Positions 24,717 through 30,871 of a stretch of 30,871 nucleotides of DNA are shown here, one piece after another; positions within the stretch are counted from its first letter, which is position 1; each line of letters starts with the position of its first letter. The position numbers and the translations under genes are program-made. Below the pieces are notes generated by a model that was not told the DNA's origin, searched no databases, and was given only the letters and a program-made list of their open reading frames with translations. This DNA is from a virus: IMG/VR virus record IMGVR_UViG_3300028837_000426, positions 1 to 30,871 of that record. The stretch is one strand, 5' to 3'.

Positions 24717-27700
24717 ATGCCTGTAATTCTAAACCTTGAAGATAAGATAATAAATCTAATTCGTGGAGAACGCTACAAATGGTTCACTACTGGAGTAAAC
24801 CTCGGTGGTGTTACCGGTGTTAGTGGTGGTACTGGTGCGCCTATTGGTGGGTTTATTGGACAACTTATTCAGAGTAAAGTTACTTATGACACAACAGAGA
24901 ACGAAATATGGGACGTTCCTGTTAGTGGCGAATCACTTGTAACTAACTTGGATAGAATTAGGTTTAGACTTGCTGCCGTAGAAAGTGGTGGTGGTGGAAC
25001 TACATTAGCTATTCTAGATGATGGTGATTGGGTAGCAAGTGGAGTAGAAACCTTAGATTTTATTGGAGCATATGATATAACATCATCTGGTACTACAGTT
25101 ATACTAACATTCTCTGGTGGTGGGGGTGGTATTACCGACTTGGAGGATTTGTCTGATGTTGTTATTACATCCGTGAGTGATAACGAAGTTCTGGCATACG
25201 ACTCAGGTGGTGATTGGATAAACCAAACAGCGGCAGAAGCTGGATTATCAGAAACAGGACATACTCACGTAGAAACAGACATCACTGATTTGGACCACGA
25301 TGCAGTATCAATACAAGGAATTGGTGTTTCAAGTGTTACACCAGTATCGGGTGAGGTATTAGTATATAATAGTATTGAATGGTATCCAGACACTGTTTCG
25401 GGTGGTGGCGGCGATACTGATACAAAACAAGTAAAAGTATCTGCTGATGATACCACAGAAGGATATCTAGAAGATAAAATAGTAGCTGGGGCTAGTGTTA
25501 CTGTTACTACGTTAAATGATGGTAGTGATGAGGACGTAGAAATTTCTGTGTCTGGTCTTTCTGTATTAGGACATTCACATGTTGAAGTAGACATTACAGA
25601 CTTAGAACACGACGCAGTAAAAATTCAAGGACGTACCGTAGCAGCAACTGCACCAACTGATGGGCAAGCGTTAGCGTGGAACTCTATTTCAACAGAGTGG
25701 GAACCACAAACCGTTTCTGGTAGTAGTGGAACAGGGCTTACATATTTAGTACAGTTTGAAGATTTAACATCTCAAGTTCCAGATACAGCAGATGACTTCT
25801 GGCTATCACAAATTATGGTTAGCGGAAGTCTACAAGTACATAAGAACGGTCTGTTACAACAACCAGATAATTACTCTGAAACATCTACAAGTGGATTCCA
25901 CACAGATTTCTCACCAATAAGTGGTGATGAACTTATGGCCCAATACCTGATTACATTTTCAGGTGGTGGTGGTAGTGACCACGATTCATTAACTGTTGAA
26001 GATACTGACTCTATAAATCTTGAATTAACTGGACAAGCTCTGAGTGGGTACGTATTACCAGGTGGTGTAGACCATGACCAATTACTCAATTTTACATCTA
26101 CTGAACACTTCACAGAAGGTTCAATAGATCACGTAAATATTCAAAGTATTGGTTCTAACAGTCATGATGATCTAGATGCTCACGTAGCAAGCGGAAGTAT
26201 CCACTTTACTGAGGAAAGTATTAGCCATCTTAATATTCAAGATATTGGCGATAATGCTCACTCAGCAATTGATAGCCATATTACAGACACCTCAATTCAC
26301 TTTGATGAATTGGATGAGTTGTCGGATGTAAATGCAGGAGCACCAAATGATGGAGAGGCGTTAGCGTGGAGACAATCTGCGAATGAATGGGTAGCGTCTG
26401 GTCTTGGGGGAGGAACTGGACATGATGCTGTAACCGTAGAGGACACAGATTCATTGAATCTTGAACTAACGGGACAAGCATTGAGTGGTTATATACTACC
26501 TGATGGAGTAGATCACGATTCCCTTCTTAACTTTGAAACAGACGAACACTTCACAGAAGCATCAATTGATCATACCAATATTACGAATATTGGCACTAAC
26601 TCCCATGATGATCTCGATGCTCATGTTGCTAGTGGTTCAATTCATTTTACTGAGGGAAGCATTAGTCATCTAAATATACAGGATATAGGTAATAATGCCC
26701 ATTCTGTAATTGATTCACACATAATAGATACAAGTATTCATTTTGATGAATTAGGAGAGTTAAGTAATGTTTCCGCATCAGCTCCTGACACAAATGACTC
26801 ACTTGTATGGACAGGAAGTCAATGGGGACCAGTAGCTATCAGTGGTGGTGCAAGTGGGCAGGCATACATTCTAGAAGATTTGACAGGTCAAGTACCGGAC
26901 GCAGGTGATGACTTTTGGCTAGCTAATACACTTATGAGCGGTAGCTTGAGAGTTTATTACAATGGTTTAATTCAACAGCCTACAAACTACGCAGAAACAT
27001 CAGCAAGTGGTTTTCACACGTACTTTTCACCAGTAACTAACGACGAGCTATTTGCTCAGTATCTAGTAAATGATTTGAGTGGTTCAGCAGTTGTTGGAAC
27101 AATTCAGGTAGAAGAGAACGATGCAGTAATTCAGCAACGTTTAGCTGTTCTGAACTTTGAAGGAAGTGGTCTTGAAAGCGTTGTAGATGAAGGAAATAAT
27201 AAGGTTACAGTCACCGTTAGTGGTGGGGGTGGTGCAGAACACGATCCAATAACCGTTGAAGACACAGCTTCCTTGAACTTGGAACTTACAAATCAAGCGT
27301 TGAGTGGTTATGTACTTGAAGCGGGCGTAAACCATGATCAGCTACTAAACTTTGAAACAGATGAGCACTTTACGGAAGCATCAATTGACCACACAAACAT
27401 AGCAAATATTGGTACAAACTCTCACGATGACATTGACGCTCACTTAGCTAGTGGAATTATTCACTTTACAGAGGAAAGTATAAGTCACCTGAACATTCAG
27501 GATATTGGTTCTAATTCACACTCTGCAATTGACACACACATTACCAATGAACCTTCAACGTCAATAGCTACTCACGCAGCAATAGCCGATGCTCACCAAG
27601 ACCCTGTTACAGTTACTGATACTGCCAGTTTAAATCTAGAATTAACAGGACAGGCGTTGAGCGGTTATGTATTAGATGATAGTCACACACACATTGAAGC

Positions 27701-30134
27701 TAATATCACGGATTTGGACCATGATGCTGTAAAATTACAGGGTAGAGCTATTTCTACTGCTGCTCCTGATAATAATGACTCATTAGTTTGGAACGGTAGT
27801 GTTTGGACACCAATATCAATAAGTGGTGGTAGTGGTACAGGAGAAACACTAGTTCTTGAAGATGTAACTAACCAAGTACCAGACACAGGAGATGATTTCT
27901 TTGTGGCTAACACTATGATAAGTGGTAGCTTGTCAGTCTTCTATAATGGTCTAATACAACAACCTACGAATTATGCAGAAACGTCTGCCAGTGGTTTCCA
28001 CACTTACTTCTCACCTGTTACTAACGATGAGCTATTTGCTCAATATTTGGTAGAAGATGTGGTTGGAAAAGCTGTTGTCGGTACAATACAGATAGAAGAA
28101 GATGATGCAGTAATTCAACAGCGTGTAGCCGTACTAAATTTTGAAGGTGATGGTGTTGAAAGTGTTGTTGATGAAGGAAGTAATAAGGTAACTGTTACAA
28201 TCAGTGGTGGAGGTGGGGGTGGAGTAACTGACCACGGAGCTTTAACAGGGTTGAGTGATGATGATCACCCACAGTATCCACAAGCAGCAACAGCAGAGAC
28301 AATTTCAGGCGCTTGGGTATTTGCTAATACATTTGAACAGAGATATTATTATTCTTATCCATCCCACATTAAAACACAGGTAGCTGGTGGACTTTATCAT
28401 GTTACAGACAGCTCAACTGGATTTGATACAACTGCTAATATTCGTGGAAATAATGTAGTTATCCTTGGCAACGCTGCCCAAGAACTTGCTAATTTCACGC
28501 CTACGGCAATCATTCTAAATGACCCAGGAAATGATACAGATTTCCGTGTGGAAAGTACAAATCAAACACATGCTTTATTTGTGGAAGGAAGTAGCGGTAG
28601 AACTACAATAGCTGGTGACACTCCTATTCCAGACCTTGTTGATTCAACATATTCATTAACTGTTGGTAGTGGTTTAGGATCAACAAATATTGGTATTTAC
28701 ACAAGTTCAGCTAAAATAGGAATGTTAGCATTTGCTGATTCTACTACTGGAACTGGTGCATATGAAGGTAGTATACAATACAATCATTCAACGGACCAAA
28801 TGCATATTCAAGCAGGACATACTCCTGGTTTGAGCTTAACTGCATCTGAGGTAACTACTAACTGGAATGGATGGGACCAGGATTTCCGTATCAAGGGAGA
28901 AAATGACAATTATCTCCTTTTTGCCGATGCAAGTACAGATAGAGTCGGTATTGGTACAAATGATCCACAAGAGCTTCTACATGTAGATGGAGATATTCTT
29001 TCAAGCGGGTCAGCAATAAAAGTACTTGGAACTAGTCCATCATTTGAACTATACAATGCTGGAGAAACTTATACACATGCCATAGTAGCAAGTGGGGCAT
29101 GGTTAACATTTGAGGCACATGATGCTCATTTTGGTGGTGACTCTGGTTTAACAGTATTAGAGCTAGAGCAATCATCTGGTGCTCGTTTCTCCCGTTATTT
29201 GGCTGGTGGAAGCACTCCTCAAGCAGCCGGTGTATTTACAACCAGAAAGTCATCTGGGACTATTTCTGATGGTTTTGGCTCAAAGCTTGCATTTAGAGCG
29301 TCTGATGATGATAGCGTTCTACATTGGCAGGGTGGAATAGCTTACGCTCAAGATTTCACTAATGATAGATCAGAACTCCAATTGATGATAAAAAGTGGTG
29401 CTGCTGATACATATGCTACAACTAAAGTTATTACTGCTGATTATACAGAAATAGTGATAAATGATCAAGAAGATGATAGAGATTTCAGAGTTGCCGGTAA
29501 CACTATCGCAGATGTATTCAAAGTAAATGCTGGTGAAGATGTTGCAGAAATACATCAATACTTAGATTTCGATGGGGCTACTGCATCAGGTATTGGTAGA
29601 TCGGGTTGGCCCAGATTATATGCTTATGATAATAAATTATATGTAACAGGCTTTGCTAGTAGAACTGTTAGAGTGGACTCACGGGAGCACCTTTCTACAC
29701 GTATAGCCGGTGATTTAACATTAACAACAAGTTGGCAAACTCTCGATTGGCAAAATTATCTACATAATAATATTGTATTTGGCACAGGTGATGGTGAAAT
29801 TGATCACGATTTATCTGTAAATCCTGATGAAATAACAGTTCAGGGTGATGGTACATATCAAATTAATTTGACAGTAAGTACAGTACTTACAACCGGCACA
29901 ACAGGTACTAGTTGTGAGGCAAGGGTACTAAAAAATGGAACACAAATAGCTGGCTCATTGATATATCTATATAATCATAATGCTACATATTCGGGTAGTA
30001 CAGCAAGTTGTACATTTGCAGAATATTATACTCATGGAGATGTATTAACCACAGAAGTAAAAAAATCAGGTACTGATACAGTTGTAGTGAAAGACACTGG
30101 CACAACATTTTATATAGAAAAGATTTCTCAGTAG
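24717..30134 (+). CDS. Long repeat-built tail fibre with C1q/TNF-like tip
   Basis: An 1805-residue fibre. The N-terminus (PVILNLEDKIINLIRGERYK) is probably the tail-attachment part. A Gly-Ser-linked shaft follows: module A, rich in His-Asp pairs (HDxxTVEDT...HFTEESISHLNIQDIG), module B (DDFW...SGSL.V..NGL.QQP...Y) and module C (H[T/S]H[V/I]E..ITDL[D/E]HDAV at 25260, 25572 and 27684). Near residue 1409, RVGIGTNDPQELLHVDG is the motif seen before fibre tip domains. Residues about 1658-1805 look like a C1q/TNF-type jelly roll (VQGDGTYQINLTV, then VLKNGTQIAGS and GDVLTTEVKKSG). Trimeric and host-binding by family; the receptor is unknown. Confidence 0.85.
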   Translation: MPVILNLEDKIINLIRGERYKWFTTGVNLGGVTGVSGGTGAPIGGFIGQLIQSKVTYDTTENEIWDVPVSGESLVTNLDRIRFRLAAVESGGGGTTLAILDDGDWVASGVETLDFIGAYDITSSGTTVILTFSGGGGGITDLEDLSDVVITSVSDNEVLAYDSGGDWINQTAAEAGLSETGHTHVETDITDLDHDAVSIQGIGVSSVTPVSGEVLVYNSIEWYPDTVSGGGGDTDTKQVKVSADDTTEGYLEDKIVAGASVTVTTLNDGSDEDVEISVSGLSVLGHSHVEVDITDLEHDAVKIQGRTVAATAPTDGQALAWNSISTEWEPQTVSGSSGTGLTYLVQFEDLTSQVPDTADDFWLSQIMVSGSLQVHKNGLLQQPDNYSETSTSGFHTDFSPISGDELMAQYLITFSGGGGSDHDSLTVEDTDSINLELTGQALSGYVLPGGVDHDQLLNFTSTEHFTEGSIDHVNIQSIGSNSHDDLDAHVASGSIHFTEESISHLNIQDIGDNAHSAIDSHITDTSIHFDELDELSDVNAGAPNDGEALAWRQSANEWVASGLGGGTGHDAVTVEDTDSLNLELTGQALSGYILPDGVDHDSLLNFETDEHFTEASIDHTNITNIGTNSHDDLDAHVASGSIHFTEGSISHLNIQDIGNNAHSVIDSHIIDTSIHFDELGELSNVSASAPDTNDSLVWTGSQWGPVAISGGASGQAYILEDLTGQVPDAGDDFWLANTLMSGSLRVYYNGLIQQPTNYAETSASGFHTYFSPVTNDELFAQYLVNDLSGSAVVGTIQVEENDAVIQQRLAVLNFEGSGLESVVDEGNNKVTVTVSGGGGAEHDPITVEDTASLNLELTNQALSGYVLEAGVNHDQLLNFETDEHFTEASIDHTNIANIGTNSHDDIDAHLASGIIHFTEESISHLNIQDIGSNSHSAIDTHITNEPSTSIATHAAIADAHQDPVTVTDTASLNLELTGQALSGYVLDDSHTHIEANITDLDHDAVKLQGRAISTAAPDNNDSLVWNGSVWTPISISGGSGTGETLVLEDVTNQVPDTGDDFFVANTMISGSLSVFYNGLIQQPTNYAETSASGFHTYFSPVTNDELFAQYLVEDVVGKAVVGTIQIEEDDAVIQQRVAVLNFEGDGVESVVDEGSNKVTVTISGGGGGGVTDHGALTGLSDDDHPQYPQAATAETISGAWVFANTFEQRYYYSYPSHIKTQVAGGLYHVTDSSTGFDTTANIRGNNVVILGNAAQELANFTPTAIILNDPGNDTDFRVESTNQTHALFVEGSSGRTTIAGDTPIPDLVDSTYSLTVGSGLGSTNIGIYTSSAKIGMLAFADSTTGTGAYEGSIQYNHSTDQMHIQAGHTPGLSLTASEVTTNWNGWDQDFRIKGENDNYLLFADASTDRVGIGTNDPQELLHVDGDILSSGSAIKVLGTSPSFELYNAGETYTHAIVASGAWLTFEAHDAHFGGDSGLTVLELEQSSGARFSRYLAGGSTPQAAGVFTTRKSSGTISDGFGSKLAFRASDDDSVLHWQGGIAYAQDFTNDRSELQLMIKSGAADTYATTKVITADYTEIVINDQEDDRDFRVAGNTIADVFKVNAGEDVAEIHQYLDFDGATASGIGRSGWPRLYAYDNKLYVTGFASRTVRVDSREHLSTRIAGDLTLTTSWQTLDWQNYLHNNIVFGTGDGEIDHDLSVNPDEITVQGDGTYQINLTVSTVLTTGTTGTSCEARVLKNGTQIAGSLIYLYNHNATYSGSTASCTFAEYYTHGDVLTTEVKKSGTDTVVVKDTGTTFYIEKISQ
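25755..25949 (+). repeat. Fibre module B, copy 1
   Basis: A 195-base unit coding FEDLTSQVPDTADDFW to LMAQYL. It has the same length as copies 2 and 3 but is the most diverged and lacks their following VVGTIQ[V/I]EE segment. Confidence 0.8.
25980..26330 (+). repeat. Fibre module A, copy 1
   Basis: A 351-base unit coding HDSLTVEDTDSINLEL to FDELDELSDV. It is exactly as long as copy 2 and highly similar in protein, but many third codon positions differ. Confidence 0.85.
26421..26771 (+). repeat. Fibre module A, copy 2
   Basis: A 351-base unit coding HDAVTVEDTDSLNLEL to FDELGELSNV. It is followed by a short Asp/Ser linker and module B copy 2. Confidence 0.85.
26871..27065 (+). repeat. Fibre module B, copy 2
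   Basis: A 195-base unit coding LEDLTGQVPDAGDDFW to LFAQYL. It continues to about 27233 with an added segment (VVGTIQVEENDAVIQQRLAV and VVDEGNNKVTVTVSGG) that is shared with copy 3. Confidence 0.85.
27240..27545 (+). repeat. Fibre module A, copy 3 (shortened) with partial copy 4
   Basis: It codes HDPITVEDTASLNLEL to SAIDTHIT and then departs from copies 1 and 2. A further partial copy (27594-27680, HQDPVTVTDTASLNLEL to GYVLDD) follows and leads into module C. Confidence 0.8.
27855..28049 (+). repeat. Fibre module B, copy 3
   Basis: A 195-base unit coding LEDVTNQVPDTGDDFF to LFAQYL. It continues to about 28220 with the VVGTIQIEEDDAVIQQRVAV segment, nearly the same as in copy 2. Confidence 0.85.
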
Positions 30135-30144
30135 GGAGGAAATA

Positions 30145-30639
30145 ATGGGAGATAGTACTAGAGTAACTATAGCTAATATACAAACAGATATAGGAGAAGA
30201 GGGTAAAGCCCTTGTCTCCGATGGAGATGGTAATGTAGTACTTTCGGGTATTATTATTCCTACAATAAGATATGTCGAACTAGAACCATTTAGCTGGGCA
30301 GCAGAAGTTCCATGTTCTACAGGAAATGGTAAAGCATATTTTCATGTACCCGCTGGTCTAGATGGATTGTCCCTTGCTGAATGTCACGCAGAAGTAAAAA
30401 CTGCTGGTACAACTGGAACTATGTCCATAATGATTGCCAACGAAACACAAGTTGTGGATATGCTAAGTACAGCTTTAACTGTAGACACAGGAGAAACTGG
30501 ATCAGACGAAGCAACTCCTTATGTAATAAAAAGCAATGGTGATGAGATTATATCAGAGAATGATGTAATACGAGTTGATTATGATGCAGTACATAGCACT
30601 CCTGCTGAAGGCTGTATTGTAAGTATGGGGTTTAGCTAA
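30145..30639 (+). CDS. Probable minor fibre/adhesin protein
   Basis: A 164-residue protein after the fibre. A short N-terminal strand region (TRVTIANIQTDIGEEGKALV, then SDGDGNVVLSGIIIP) is followed by a beta-sandwich-like domain (GNGKAYFHVPAGLDGLSLAE, TGTMSIMIANETQVVDML, NDVIRVDYDAV). The order and the final 'EGCIVSMGFS' suit a small receptor-binding or fibre-tip domain. Catalytic motifs are not seen. The ribosome site GGGAGGA is strong, and TAATG joins it to the next gene. The family is not recognised. Confidence 0.55.
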   Translation: MGDSTRVTIANIQTDIGEEGKALVSDGDGNVVLSGIIIPTIRYVELEPFSWAAEVPCSTGNGKAYFHVPAGLDGLSLAECHAEVKTAGTTGTMSIMIANETQVVDMLSTALTVDTGETGSDEATPYVIKSNGDEIISENDVIRVDYDAVHSTPAEGCIVSMGFS

Positions 30640-30871
30640 TGACTTATTGTAAAGGTGGAACCGAATCTGAGGTAGACGGATATAGAATTCATACTTTTTC
30701 ATCAAATGGTACTCTTACTGTATATCTTCACGGTGAAGTAGAGATACTTGCTATAGGTGGAGGCGGAGGAGGGGCTGGTGGACAAAACTCAAACGGCGAT
30801 GCAGGTGGTGGAGGAGGGGCTGGTGGCGTAGTCATTGAAACTGCTCACATATTAACTGTAGGTGCAAAATC
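30639..30871 (+). CDS. Glycine-rich tail fibre protein (3' partial)
   Basis: The frame opens at the TAATG junction and runs off the window end; about 77 residues are seen. The N-terminus GGTESEVDGYRIHTFSSNGT followed by LTVYLHGEVEILAIGGGGGG is the signature of the glycine-rich domain found in phage fibre and adhesin proteins, in which poly-glycine sheets form the tip. Two Gly-rich blocks (AIGGGGGGAGG and DAGGGGGAGG) are present. It follows two other adhesin-like genes, so it probably belongs to the host-binding set. Confidence 0.75.
   Translation, partial: MTYCKGGTESEVDGYRIHTFSSNGTLTVYLHGEVEILAIGGGGGGAGGQNSNGDAGGGGGAGGVVIETAHILTVGAK

Noticed and set aside
25265-25594. Minus-strand frames in the fibre gene (also 25871-26113 and 29370-29558)
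   Set aside because: They are shadows of Ser/Thr/Gly-rich codons in the fibre, with no ribosome sites and no recognisable domains.
25980-27680. Fibre repeats as a CRISPR or satellite array
   Set aside because: The units are long, in frame and conserved as protein rather than DNA, with no regular unique spacers.

Overview
The window is a stretch of a tailed double-stranded DNA bacteriophage genome. It holds the packaging, head, neck, tail and host-recognition genes, all on the + strand and almost back to back. There is a large terminase subunit, portal, protease, HK97-type capsid protein, tail tube, two-part tail chaperone, 1500-residue tape measure and hub proteins. No sheath or other contraction gene is visible, so a long non-contractile (siphovirus-type) tail is the best reading. 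The DNA is AT-rich. Most genes have GGAG/AGGA-type ribosome binding sites, so the host is a bacterium, but nothing names the host. No tRNA, CRISPR array, insertion sequence, integrase or lysis gene was seen. The closest relatives are unknown to me.

Layout. 1-3516: five overlapping genes for sugar chemistry: a 5'-cut GT-B-like glycosyltransferase, a sugar-type methyltransferase, a small DUF4254-like protein, a GT9-like protein and a GT2 glycosyltransferase. 3516-6576: terminase and portal. 6652-8940: protease (with an out-of-frame C-terminal extension), probable decoration protein and major capsid protein, closed by a hairpin terminator. 9008-13124: connector, neck and tail-completion genes, with a second, GT4-type glycosyltransferase embedded among them. 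13136-14326: tail tube, again followed by a strong hairpin. 14422-15431: tail assembly chaperone with a textbook -1 frameshift signal. 15439-19941: tape measure. 19941-24715: distal tail and two related hub proteins, the second fused to an Asp-box beta-propeller-like region. 24717-30871: a 1805-residue repeat-built tail fibre, a second small adhesin-like protein and a glycine-rich fibre protein cut by the window end.

How it works together. The terminase packages DNA through the portal into a shell that the protease matures. The neck proteins join the head to a tube whose length is set by the tape measure and whose assembly is helped by the frameshifted chaperone. Hub and fibre proteins bind the host. 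Six gene junctions share the same TAATG stop/start overlap (3516, 11865, 19941, 20306, 24125, 30639), which implies translational coupling along long late transcripts.

Most notable points: (1) the complete frameshift element in the chaperone; (2) an out-of-frame, clearly coding tail behind the protease; (3) an internal duplication in the tail tube protein that predicts trimeric rings; (4) glycosyltransferases both beside the terminase and inside the neck operon, pointing to a phage-encoded glycan pathway that may decorate the virion.
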